A stretch of 64,000 nucleotides of DNA. Origin: Ornithinimicrobium faecis (GTDB lineage: Bacteria > Actinomycetota > Actinomycetes > Actinomycetales > Dermatophilaceae). The notes beneath the pieces were generated by a model, which saw only the letters and a list, made by a program, of their open reading frames with translations, had not been told where the DNA came from and made no database searches. The stretch lies in contig NZ_CP099489.1 in the NCBI RefSeq assembly GCF_023923225.1, positions 3,720,001-3,784,000 of the forward strand. Direction: 5' to 3'. Shown here one piece after another: positions 54,460-62,111 of the stretch (positions are counted from its first letter, which is position 1; each line of letters starts with the position of its first letter). The position numbers and the translations under genes were made by a program.

Positions 54460-55818
54460 TCAGGGCAGTTGCTCGCCGCCCTCGAGGAGATCGGTGACCA
54501 GGGCCGCGATCGGGCTGCGCTCGCTGCGGTGCAGCGTGACGTGGGCGAACAGCGGGTGCCCCTTGAGCGTCTCGATCACGGCCGCGACTCCGTCGTGTCG
54601 CCCGACCCGCAGGTTGTCGCGCTGGGCGACATCGTGGGTGAGCACGACCCGCGAGTTCTGGCCGACGCGCGAGAGGACCGTCAGCAACACATTGCGCTCC
54701 AGGGACTGCGCCTCGTCCACGATGACGAAGGCGTCGTGCAGGGAGCGGCCGCGGATGTGCGTCAGCGGGAGCACCTCGAGCATGTCGCGGTCGATGATCT
54801 CCTCGACGACCTCCTTGGAGACCACGGCGCCGAGGGTGTCGAAGACGGCCTGCGCCCACGGCCCCATCTTTTCGTTCTCACTGCCGGGCAGATAGCCCAA
54901 CTCCTGGCCCCCCACGGGATAGAGCGGGCGGAAGACGACGACCTTGCGGTGCTGGCGGCGCTCCATGACGGCCTCGAGCCCGGCGCACAGGGCCAGGGCC
55001 GACTTGCCGGTGCCGGCCCGGCCACCGAGGGACAGGATGCCGACATCGGGGTCCAGCAGCAGGTCGAGCGCGATCCGCTGCTCCGCCGACCGGCCATGCA
55101 GACCGAAGGCGTCCTTGTCACCGCGCACCAGCTTGACCGCGTGGTCCGGTGCGACCCTGGCCAGAGCGCTGCCGGAGGGGCCTAGCACCGTGAGCCCGGT
55201 GTGGACCAGCAGGTCCTTGGCACCCTCGTGCTCGAGCCGCCCGCCCTCATACAGCGTGGCCATCTGCGCGTCGTCGACCTCGAGCTCGGCCATGCCGGTC
55301 CACCCGGAGTCGACCGCCAGCTCGGCGCGATATTCCTGGGCGTCCAGACCGCACGCCGAGGCCTTGACCCGCATCGGCAGGTCCTTGCTGACCACGGTGA
55401 CGTCATGACCCTCACCGGAGAAGTTGCACGCGACAGCCAGGATGCGTGAGTCGTTGTCCCCCAGGCGAAACCCGGCCGGCAGAGACGACGGGTCAGTGTG
55501 GTTGAGCTCGACGCGCAGCGTGCCGCCGGCGTCGCCGACCGGCACCGGCTGGTTCAGTCCGCCGTGCTGGACCCGGAGGTCATCCAGCAGGCGCAGGGCC
55601 TCCCGGGCGAAATAGCCCAGCTCTGCGTGGTGCCGTTTGGCCTCCAGCTCGGTGATGACCACGATCGGCAGGACGACCTGGTGCTCGGCGAAGCGCAGCA
55701 GTGCCCGTGGATCGGACAGCAGGACCGAGGTGTCCAGGACATAGGTCTTGGTGGAGACCTCGCTGGACGAACGGGCGCGCGTGGAACGGGCAGCGGATCG
55801 GCTGGTGGTGGTTGCCAT
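54460..55818 (-). CDS. phoH: PIN domain-PhoH fusion ATPase (PhoH2 type)
   Basis: 452 residues from the ATG at 55818, preceded by GGGAGAG. The PIN RNase domain (about 24-155) has its acidic residues: D29 in [12 protein letters not shown]57 in [12 protein letters not shown]121/D123 in [14 protein letters not shown], and D146 in [10 protein letters not shown]. The PhoH ATPase domain follows: Walker [17 protein letters not shown] (266-273 core), [40 protein letters not shown], and [20 protein letters not shown]. The mycobacterial homologue PhoH2 is an RNA helicase-RNase. The lysine after the Walker B region is replaced in a normal way. Physiological role not established. Confidence 0.95.
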   Translation of the reverse strand: MATTTSRSAARSTRARSSSEVSTKTYVLDTSVLLSDPRALLRFAEHQVVLPIVVITELEAKRHHAELGYFAREALRLLDDLRVQHGGLNQPVPVGDAGGTLRVELNHTDPSSLPAGFRLGDNDSRILAVACNFSGEGHDVTVVSKDLPMRVKASACGLDAQEYRAELAVDSGWTGMAELEVDDAQMATLYEGGRLEHEGAKDLLVHTGLTVLGPSGSALARVAPDHAVKLVRGDKDAFGLHGRSAEQRIALDLLLDPDVGILSLGGRAGTGKSALALCAGLEAVMERRQHRKVVVFRPLYPVGGQELGYLPGSENEKMGPWAQAVFDTLGAVVSKEVVEEIIDRDMLEVLPLTHIRGRSLHDAFVIVDEAQSLERNVLLTVLSRVGQNSRVVLTHDVAQRDNLRVGRHDGVAAVIETLKGHPLFAHVTLHRSERSPIAALVTDLLEGGEQLP

Positions 55819-56206
55819 GTCGACTCTCCCTGACACGCGCGCTAGCGCTACGCGTGGTGGCGGTGGGCTGACCGGGACCAGGCCCTGACCAGGTGGTCGA
55901 GGTGCCGGTGCCGGCCCCCCGCCCAGAGCAGTCGCTCCATCTGGTTGGCCTCCCGGACGAGGACGGGTGTCCTGCGTCACGTCCGACGTTAGGCCGACTT
56001 CCTCGTCCGACACACCATTCTGGCGGCGTGGCGCAAAGGTCCGACTCCTCGTCGCCGACGGTTCACCCGCGGGTCACCTGCGCGGCACCTGACCGCCGCG
56101 GCGCCTGTTGCCCACTGCCCCAAGGAAACCGGCACGGGGGCACCTGGCCAGGTGTCGGCATACGGCCTCGAGCCCGGCCAACCACCAGACGGGGTATGCG
56201 GAGGGG
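55819..56206. other. 388-base gap between uppS and phoH
   Basis: No credible gene on either strand. It contains a compound palindrome at 55834-55856 (outer CACGCG/CGCGTG, inner CGCTAGCG), 16 bases upstream of the phoH start, which may be an operator. It also has a repeated CTCGTCSGAC-like motif near 56002-56062, and TAACGT (55986-55991, minus strand) as a weak -10 candidate without a good -35. It presumably carries the phoH promoter. Confidence 0.5.
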
Positions 56207-56971
56207 TCACCCTCCGAAGCGGCGCTCCCGCTCGGCGTAGGCCCGCAGGGCACGCAGGAAGTCGACCTTGCGGAAGTCGGGCCAGTAGGCCTCACAGAAG
56301 TAGAACTCGCTGTGCGCGCTCTGCCAGAGCAGGAAACCACCCAGGCGCTGCTCGCCACTGGTGCGGATCACCAGGTCCGGGTCCGGCTGGCCCTTGGTGT
56401 AGAGGTGCTCGGCGATGTCCTCGACCTCGAGGGCGGTGGAGAGCTCCTCCAGCGTGGTGCCCCGCTCGGCCGCCTCGGCCAGCAGGGAGCGCACGGCGTC
56501 GGCAATCTCCTGGCGCCCGCCATAGCCGATGGCCACGTTGACCACCATGCCGTCGACGTCGGCGGTGCGGTCCACGGCCGCCCGCAGGACCTGCACGGTG
56601 TCGGAGGGCAGCAGGTGCGCTGCGCCGACCAGGTTGATCCGCCACTGGCGCCCGTCGGCGAGCTCGGTGACGACGTCCTGGATGATGCGCAGCAGCGGCT
56701 CGACCTCGCGCGCGTCACGGCGCAGGTTGTCGGTCGAGAGCAGCCAGAGGGTGACCACCTCGACGCCGGCCTCCTCGCACCAGCCCAGCAGCGGCCTGAT
56801 GTTGTCCGCCCCCGCGCGGTGCCCGTGGGCCGTGTCGGCCCCCCGCAACTTGGCCCACCGACGATTGCCGTCCAGCATCACTCCGACGTGCCGCGGCAGC
56901 CGGTCGGCCGGGAGGCTCTTGGTCAGCGATCGGTTGTACGCGCGATAGAGGAGGTCGCGGGGAGAGCGCAT
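56207..56971 (-). CDS. uppS: Isoprenyl transferase (cis-polyprenyl diphosphate synthase)
   Basis: 254 residues from the ATG at 56971. Adds isoprene units in cis to make Z-farnesyl or decaprenyl diphosphate, the carrier for cell-wall precursors. Catalytic D34 in HVGVMLDGNRRWAKLRG. Further motifs are HRAGADNIRPLLGWCEEAGV, TLWLLSTDNLRR, VNVAIGYGGRQEIADAVRSL, the signature DPDLVIRTSGEQRLGGFLLW, and SEFYFCEAYWPDFRKVDFLR. Actinobacteria often have two such enzymes; which product length applies cannot be told. Divergent from the PAQR gene. Confidence 0.95.
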   Translation of the reverse strand: MRSPRDLLYRAYNRSLTKSLPADRLPRHVGVMLDGNRRWAKLRGADTAHGHRAGADNIRPLLGWCEEAGVEVVTLWLLSTDNLRRDAREVEPLLRIIQDVVTELADGRQWRINLVGAAHLLPSDTVQVLRAAVDRTADVDGMVVNVAIGYGGRQEIADAVRSLLAEAAERGTTLEELSTALEVEDIAEHLYTKGQPDPDLVIRTSGEQRLGGFLLWQSAHSEFYFCEAYWPDFRKVDFLRALRAYAERERRFGG

Positions 56972-57040
56972 AGCGGCAAACCTACTCGCCCGTGGTGGCT
57001 GCACGCGGGTGGGATCCCTGGCCCATCACGGACCGCCGTC

Positions 57041-57077
57041 AAGTTACCCCTTCGTAACTTACGGCAACGTAGGTTAC
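57041..57077. promoter_or_regulatory. Overlapping palindromes (operator candidate) on the PAQR promoter
   Basis: AAGTTAC (57041-57047) and GTAACTT (57054-57060) are a perfect inverted pair. GTAACTTACG (57054-57063) and CGTAGGTTAC (57068-57077) form a second, 9 of 10. So three half-sites alternate in direction within 37 bases. TACGCT (57075-57080), a -10-like box 7 bases before the PAQR ATG, begins inside the last half-site. The design is that of a TetR- or GntR-type operator. Confidence 0.6.
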
Positions 57078-57087
57078 GCTGGTGCCT

Positions 57088-57852
57088 ATGGAAGACAGCC
57101 CCGCACGAACCACCCGGCACCGGGCGGAGTCCGCGATGCAGGACGTCCGCGAGACCGCTGACACGGTCCGGGAGAACGCCAAGGAAGCCGTCGCAGCGAT
57201 CAAACCCAAGCTGCGCGGCTGGCTGCACCTGGGCACCACCCCGCTGGCCCTGGCGGCCGGCATCGTGCTGGTGGCCCTCGCGCCCACCACGAGCGCGCGC
57301 ATCGCCTCGGCGATCTTCGCGATCACGGCCGTGCTGCTGTTCGGGACCTCGGCGATCTATCACCGTGGGTCCGGCCACTTCAGCGACCGCACGAGCCGCG
57401 TGCTCAAGCGGCTGGACCACGCCAACATCTTCCTGATCATCGCCGGCACCTACACGCCCTTCGCGGTGCTGCTGCTGCCGGAGGGCCAGGGTCGCACCCT
57501 GTTGTGGTTGGCGTGGGGAGGCGCCGTGCTCGGGGTGCTCTTCCGAGTGTTCTGGGTGGGCGCCCCGCGCTGGCTCTACACCCCGGTCTATGTGGCGCTG
57601 GGCTGGGTGGCGATCTTCTACGTGCCCGGCTTCTGGCGCAACGGTGGCGCGGTGGTGGTCGCCCTGATCGCTGCTGGCGGGTTGCTCTACACCCTCGGCG
57701 CGGTGGTCTATGGCACCAAGCGCCCCAACCCGTCACCGCGCTGGTTCGGCTTCCACGAGATCTTCCACGCGTTCACGGTCGTGGCCTTCGCGGCGCACTA
57801 CATCGCGGTGTCCTTCTCCGTCTACGGCGCGATCCCCGCAGCCGCCGGCTGA
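57088..57852 (+). CDS. PAQR/hemolysin III family membrane protein
   Basis: 254 residues from the ATG at 57088. A polar N-terminus of about 45 residues precedes seven membrane helices. The PAQR signature residues are present: S and H in GTSAIYHRGSGHFS, the Asp in LKRLDHANIFLIIAGTYTPF, and the C-terminal HxxxH pair in HEIFHAFTVVAFAAHYIA. These form the zinc site of the fold, which may act as a ceramidase-like hydrolase. Bacterial members influence membrane lipid composition. With -10-like TACGCT only 7 bases upstream and no ribosome-binding site, it is probably leaderless. See the operator at 57041-57077. Confidence 0.92.
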   Translation: MEDSPARTTRHRAESAMQDVRETADTVRENAKEAVAAIKPKLRGWLHLGTTPLALAAGIVLVALAPTTSARIASAIFAITAVLLFGTSAIYHRGSGHFSDRTSRVLKRLDHANIFLIIAGTYTPFAVLLLPEGQGRTLLWLAWGGAVLGVLFRVFWVGAPRWLYTPVYVALGWVAIFYVPGFWRNGGAVVVALIAAGGLLYTLGAVVYGTKRPNPSPRWFGFHEIFHAFTVVAFAAHYIAVSFSVYGAIPAAAG

Positions 57853-57938
57853 CCCCTTTGAGCGGCACCTGTCGCCCTGTCGCCCTGCCGCTGCACCCGC
57901 GTGCCGCCCTGCCGCCGGCTGGCTCCTGCCGCAGCGAG

Positions 57939-58034
57939 CATTCAAACAGGCAACGTCCAACCCTCCCTGGCATCGCTGCAGGTCAGAGCGTCGTCAGCTG
58001 GCCGCCGGGCCCACATTGCCTGTCTGGGTGCACG
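57939..58034. repeat. 96-bp inverted-repeat element, copy 2 (inverted relative to 16360-16459)
   Basis: The left part, read on the minus strand, gives CTGACCTGC, GCCAGGGA and GGACGTTGCCTGTTTG, matching the right half of copy 1. The right end, also reversed, gives CGTGCACCCAGACAGGCAAT, matching the left end of copy 1. It lies between the PAQR gene and a convergent small membrane-protein gene. Confidence 0.55.
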
Positions 58035-58041
58035 CCCGTTG

Positions 58042-58362
58042 TCAGCTGGAGGGGCGGTCGCCTGCCCTGCCGTCGTCTCCCCCGCGGACCTCGCCAACGG
58101 GGCCATCAACGGTCGGGCCCTCGCCAACGGGGCCCTCGGCGGTCGGGCCCTCGCCCGGTGCACCAGTGTCCCCCTCGCCGGCCTCGCGGGCGCGGCGCTC
58201 CTGGTTGAGACGCTCCTCCTCCAGTCGCAGCTCCTCCTGGTGGTTGAGTCGGCGGAGTCGCTTGTTGAGGTCAAAGCCGAGCAGGATCACGACGCACGCG
58301 AGGAAGAACACCGCCAGGAAGCCGCCCAGGCCTGCGGTGATCTCGACACCGGTGCCGTTCAC
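58042..58362 (-). CDS. Hypothetical single-pass membrane protein with acidic repeat tail
   Basis: 106 residues. One membrane helix (GLGGFLAVFFLACVVILLGF), then a basic and Glu-rich coiled-coil stretch (LNHQEELRLEEERLNQERRA). It ends in a disordered Gly/Pro/Glu repeat (EGPTAEGPVGEGPTVDGPVG). Its GTG start overlaps the mca stop by 4 bases (GTGA). Actinobacterial mca genes often have a small membrane protein in this position. Function unknown. Confidence 0.8.
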   Translation of the reverse strand: MNGTGVEITAGLGGFLAVFFLACVVILLGFDLNKRLRRLNHQEELRLEEERLNQERRAREAGEGDTGAPGEGPTAEGPVGEGPTVDGPVGEVRGGDDGRAGDRPSS

Positions 58363-59459
58363 GAGGCCTGCTCGGTGCCGCGGTCACCCTCGGAGCCACC
58401 ATCACGGTCGTCGTCACTGTCACGGTCATGGTGGCCCTCGACCTCGGTGATCTCGTCGTCCAGGTCCTCGGTCTGGCGTGCGTCGTCGACGCCGTCGCCG
58501 TCCTCGTCCTCAGGGGACGGGGGGACCGAGCGATACACCGCCACGACCTCTCCGTCAGCGTCCCGCTCGGGGGCCTGCCGGCAGACGGCGTCGGCGTCCA
58601 CGTCTCGCAGGCCGGCAAACAGGTCATCCTCGGGGAGGGTCGGCTCGAGCAGCGAGAACGCCAGCTCCCAGTCCTCCGTGGGGTGGACCCGCTGCTGCAG
58701 CTCCATCGGCACCTTGAACCAGAACCCGTCGGGGTCGACCTGGGTGGCGTGGGCACGCAGCGCGTCGTCGCGGGCCGGGAAGAACTGCGCGCACTCCACG
58801 TGGGTCTGGATGTCGCGCTCGGCGCGCTTGCGCATGCCGGTCATCCAGTCCTCATAGGGCGACTCGAGCCCCTCGGCCAGCATCGCCTCGTGGATCGCCG
58901 AGATCCGCCGGATGGACCAACCGGAGAAATAGACCTTCTGCGGCTGCCACGGCTCACCTGCATGCGGGTATGCCGCGGGGTCACCGGCGGCGTGGAAGGC
59001 CGCCATCGACACGGTGTGGGTCATGATGTGGTCGGGGTGGGGATAGCCGCCATTCTCGTCGTAGGTCGTGATGACGTGGGGGCGGAACTCACGGATGACC
59101 CGCACCAACGCCTCGGCAGTGACCTCGAGCGGCTCGAGCGCAAAGCAGCCCTCGGGCAGCGGGGGCAGCGGATCGCCCTCCGGCAGACCAGAGTCCACGA
59201 ACCCCAGCCAGGTGTGCTGCACCCCGAGGATCTTCGCGGCGGCTGCCATCTCGTCACGGCGGACCTGCGCCAGGTCCCGCTCGATGTGGGGGTCGCCCTT
59301 GAGTCGTTCGTTGAGGACGTCGCCGCGCTCGCCGCCGGTGCAGGAGACGACCATCACCTCGACGCCGTCGGCGACATACTTTGCGGTGGTGGCGGCACCC
59401 TTGCTGGACTCGTCGTCCGGGTGTGCGTGGACGGCCATGAGGCGAAGCTCCTGGGACAC
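58359..59459 (-). CDS. mca: Mycothiol S-conjugate amidase
   Basis: Cleaves mycothiol S-conjugates so that the mercapturate is exported: detoxification of electrophiles and drugs. 366 residues from the GTG at 59459 (VSQELRLMAVHAHPDDESSK), with GAGGAG upstream. Zinc ligands H13 and D16 in HAHPDDESSKGA and H144 in GGYPHPDHIMTHTV. DIQTHVECAQFFPARDDALR and DPDGFWFKVP follow. These distinguish Mca from MshB only loosely; the length and the KAERDIQTH-like motif favour Mca. An acidic disordered tail of about 70 residues (EDEDGDGVDDARQTEDLDDE) is longer than usual. Divergent from the DUF4307-like gene. Confidence 0.92.
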   Translation of the reverse strand: MSQELRLMAVHAHPDDESSKGAATTAKYVADGVEVMVVSCTGGERGDVLNERLKGDPHIERDLAQVRRDEMAAAAKILGVQHTWLGFVDSGLPEGDPLPPLPEGCFALEPLEVTAEALVRVIREFRPHVITTYDENGGYPHPDHIMTHTVSMAAFHAAGDPAAYPHAGEPWQPQKVYFSGWSIRRISAIHEAMLAEGLESPYEDWMTGMRKRAERDIQTHVECAQFFPARDDALRAHATQVDPDGFWFKVPMELQQRVHPTEDWELAFSLLEPTLPEDDLFAGLRDVDADAVCRQAPERDADGEVVAVYRSVPPSPEDEDGDGVDDARQTEDLDDEITEVEGHHDRDSDDDRDGGSEGDRGTEQAS

Positions 59460-59592
59460 CCTGCGCTCCTCGTGTTCTGGTGTGGCGGACAATGGAGTCG
59501 CGCCCCTGCGCGACACAGTCACCTATCCTCTCACCTTCGGGGCGCGGGACCTTCACCAATATCGCGGCACGCATCTAAACGGAGCACCACCT

Positions 59593-59979
59593 GTGAGCAC
59601 AACCAGCCCGACAAGCCCGACGAGAACCAGCAACCGCACCTGGTGGATCGTCGGGACCATCGGGGTGGCCGCGATGACGGCACTTGCCATCTGGTTCGGC
59701 ATCGCCGCGACCAGCGGCAAGGTCCACTGGGTCAACACCGGCTTCGATGTCATCTCCGACGAGCAGATCGACATCCGCTTCGACCTGCGTCGGGACTCCA
59801 GCCAGGCGGTCGTGTGCGACCTGCACGCCCTGGACGAGCACCACGGCCGCGTCGGGACAGGGCAGGTCACGGTGCCTCCCACCGATGAGTCACCGAGTCG
59901 GCACATCGAGCCGCTGCGCACGGCGTCCCGTGCCGTCAGCGGTTACGTCGACACCTGCACCTACGCCGACACCAACTGA
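59593..59979 (+). CDS. DUF4307-like membrane-anchored protein
   Basis: 128 residues from a GTG. A Ser/Thr/Pro N-terminus precedes one membrane helix (WWIVGTIGVAAMTALAIWFG), then an extracytoplasmic beta-rich domain (WVNTGFDVISDEQIDIRFDL) containing two Cys (VVCDLHALDEHHG and GYVDTCTYAD) that could form a disulfide. Proteins of this design divergent from mca are common in actinobacteria and, as I recall, carry the DUF4307 label. Function unknown. Confidence 0.8.
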   Translation: MSTTSPTSPTRTSNRTWWIVGTIGVAAMTALAIWFGIAATSGKVHWVNTGFDVISDEQIDIRFDLRRDSSQAVVCDLHALDEHHGRVGTGQVTVPPTDESPSRHIEPLRTASRAVSGYVDTCTYADTN

Positions 59980-60078
59980 CGGGAGAAGCGGCCCGCTGGG
60001 CCTTCAGGACTGCTGGCCCCTCGGCATACTCGTGACCCGATCGTGACCTTTTCATGTGGTCACCAGGCGTTTCCTTGT

Positions 60079-60155
60079 TAGACTTGGGGTTCGCGAAGGT
60101 CCGGGCCGGACTCCCTGGGGAACAGACTCCCAGGCAATCTCCATCGCCCGGACCT
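60079..60155 (+). promoter_or_regulatory. greA promoter -10 candidate and structured leader
   Basis: TAGACT (60079-60084) is a -10 candidate; no convincing -35 is seen. The leader that follows can fold: AGGTCCGGGC (60097-60106) pairs perfectly with GCCCGGACCT (60146-60155), enclosing a second stem CCTGGG/CCCAGG (60114-60119 with 60129-60134). The leader would be about 140 bases long before the greA GTG. Confidence 0.5.
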
Positions 60156-60227
60156 CACTGTTTGATCGTGACAGGGGCCCGCACTGCGTGACCCTAGCCC
60201 TGGCGCGTGACCCGAGGAGTGACTGAA

Positions 60228-60728
60228 GTGACCGACACGACCACGAAGCAGACGGCTACCTACCTGACGCCGGAAGCACACGCCCGCCTCCAGGCGGAGC
60301 TGGCCACCCTGAAGGGTGAAGGCCGCAGCGAGATCTCCCAGCGCATCGAGGAGGCCCGCGAGGAGGGCGACCTCAAGGAGAACGGCGGCTATCACGCCGC
60401 CAAGGAGGAGCAGGGCAAGATGGAGGCCCGCATCCGCCAGCTTGAGCAGTTGCTCCAGAACGTCGACATCGGCGAGGCGCCGAAGGACGATGGTGTCGTC
60501 GAGCCCGGCATGATTGTGACCGTCGAGATGTTCGGCGACCAGGAGAAGTTCCTGCTCGGCAGCCGCGAGATCATGGACGAGGGTGAGTCCCTGACCGTCT
60601 ACAGCGAGAAGTCCCCCATGGGCGCTGCGATCCTGGGCCACGTTCCCGGTGACGACGTCACCTTCAACGCCCCCAACGGCAAGAGCATCGACGTCAAGGT
60701 CATCTCCGCGACGCCCTACTCCAGCTGA
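60228..60728 (+). CDS. greA: Transcription elongation factor GreA
   Basis: 166 residues from the GTG at 60228 (VTDTTTKQTATYLTPEAHAR), which has GAGGAG 8 bases upstream. GreA enters the RNA polymerase secondary channel and stimulates cleavage of backtracked RNA. The N-terminal coiled coil carries the acidic tip in RIEEAREEGDLKENGGYHAA. The C-terminal globular domain has SREIMDEGESLTVYSEKSPM, GAAILGHVPGDDVTF and the closing VKVISATPYSS. Convergent with ilvA. Confidence 0.96.
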   Translation: MTDTTTKQTATYLTPEAHARLQAELATLKGEGRSEISQRIEEAREEGDLKENGGYHAAKEEQGKMEARIRQLEQLLQNVDIGEAPKDDGVVEPGMIVTVEMFGDQEKFLLGSREIMDEGESLTVYSEKSPMGAAILGHVPGDDVTFNAPNGKSIDVKVISATPYSS

Positions 60729-60740
60729 CCAAGCACTTCC

Positions 60741-60788
60741 GATACCGCCTCGTGCGGCCGACTCAGTCGGCCAGCACGGGGCGGTATC
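60741..60788. terminator. Nested hairpin between greA and ilvA
   Basis: GATACCGCC (60741-60749) pairs with GGCGGTATC (60780-60788), TCGTGC pairs with GCACG around it, and GGCCGA (60756-60761) with TCGGCC (60767-60772) at the top. It overlaps the last nine codons of ilvA and suits both convergent genes. Confidence 0.7.
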
Positions 60789-62016
60789 CATGTTCGGTGA
60801 GGCAGTCCACGACCCGCTTGGAGTGCTCCTGCCCGTCGGTCTCCACGGTGACGCCGATCTGCACCTGGTGCACGTGCAGCGAGGCTGTGGTCCGCCCGTG
60901 CTGCACCTCCAGGACATTGGCTCGCTCCTGGGCCAGCAGGGCGAGCAGCCCCGAGAGGGAGCCAGGACGGTCCGCCACCGTGACCCGGAACTGCAGATAG
61001 CGCCCGGCGATGCCCAGGCCAGTGCGGATGATCCGCAGCATGAGCAGCGTGTCGATGTTGCCGCCGGACAGCACCGCCACCACGGGCTTGTCCGGGTCGA
61101 AGGCCGGCTCGTCGCCTGCCTCTGCGGACCGGTTCATCAGGTGCGCCACCGCGGCGGCTCCGGCTGGCTCAACGACCAGTTTGGCGCGCTCCAGCAGGAA
61201 CAGCATGGCGCGGGCGATCGCGTCCTCCCCCACCGTCTCCACGCCGTCCACCAGGTCGCGCACCAGGTCGAACGGCACATCCCCCGGCCGGCCCACGGCG
61301 ATGCCATCGGCCATGGTGGTCATTTTCGCGACCGGCACCGGGTGACCAGCTGCCAAGGAGTCTGGCCACGCGGCGGCCTCCTCTGCCTGCACGCCGATGA
61401 CCTTGACGTCGGGTCGCACGGCCTTGACCGCCGTGGCGATGCCGGCCAGCAGTCCCCCGCCGCCGAGACACACCAGGATCGTCCCGACGTCCGGGACCTG
61501 CTCGAGGATCTCCAGGCCGCAGGTGCCCTGACCGGCGACGATCGCCGGGTGGTCGAACGGTGGGATGAAGACAGCGCCGGTCTCTTGCTCGACCTCGCGC
61601 GCCCGCTCGATGCAGTCGTCGATGGTGGAGCCGACCTGCTCGACCGTTGCGCCATAGCCGCGGGTGGCCCGCAGCTTGGGCATCGAGGCGCCGTTGGGCA
61701 TGAAGACCGTGGCCTCGATGCCGAGCAGTTGGGCGGCGAGCGCGACGCCCTGCGCATGGTTGCCGGCGCTGGCCGCGACCACTCCGCGGGCTCGCTCCTC
61801 CTCGGTCAGACCTGCCATGCGGTTGTAGGCGCCGCGGATCTTGAACGATCCCGCGCGGCCCATGTTCTCGCACTTCAGGTGCACCTGGGTGCCGGCCAGG
61901 GTGCTCAGCGCCTGGCTGAACTCCATGGGCGTCGGGTGCATGACGTCGGCCAGGAGGTCGCGGGCTGCGTCGATGTCGGCTGGGGTCACAAGTGGCGTCG
62001 TTGGCACAGCAGTCAC
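60763..62016 (-). CDS. ilvA: Threonine ammonia-lyase
   Basis: A PLP enzyme deaminating threonine to 2-ketobutyrate, the entry to isoleucine. 417 residues. The PLP lysine is K59 in GRAGSFKIRGAYNR. Others: VVAASAGNHAQGVALAAQLL, the phosphate-binding GGGGLLAGIATAVK, and VAVLSGGNIDTLLM. A single C-terminal ACT-like domain (about 335-417: FRVTVADRPGSLSGLLALLA) distinguishes this 400-residue type from the longer two-domain E. coli IlvA. Members may be biosynthetic or catabolic; with no other ilvA in view the role is left open. It starts 96 bases after aceB. Confidence 0.94.
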   Translation of the reverse strand: MTAVPTTPLVTPADIDAARDLLADVMHPTPMEFSQALSTLAGTQVHLKCENMGRAGSFKIRGAYNRMAGLTEEERARGVVAASAGNHAQGVALAAQLLGIEATVFMPNGASMPKLRATRGYGATVEQVGSTIDDCIERAREVEQETGAVFIPPFDHPAIVAGQGTCGLEILEQVPDVGTILVCLGGGGLLAGIATAVKAVRPDVKVIGVQAEEAAAWPDSLAAGHPVPVAKMTTMADGIAVGRPGDVPFDLVRDLVDGVETVGEDAIARAMLFLLERAKLVVEPAGAAAVAHLMNRSAEAGDEPAFDPDKPVVAVLSGGNIDTLLMLRIIRTGLGIAGRYLQFRVTVADRPGSLSGLLALLAQERANVLEVQHGRTTASLHVHQVQIGVTVETDGQEHSKRVVDCLTEHGYRPVLAD

Positions 62017-62061
62017 CCTAGTGGCTGGGCGGGCAGCTCAGCGTCCCACCACAGCCGTTCA

Positions 62062-62092
62062 CCCGCGGGGGTGACAAGAGCACCCCCGCGGG
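62062..62092 (-). terminator. 12-bp perfect hairpin after aceB
   Basis: CCCGCGGGGGTG (62062-62073) is the exact inverse complement of CACCCCCGCGGG (62081-62092), with loop ACAAGAG. It lies 20 bases past the aceB stop and before ilvA. No T-tract. Confidence 0.85.
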
Positions 62093-62111
62093 ACGGAACA
62101 GCGATGGGGCC

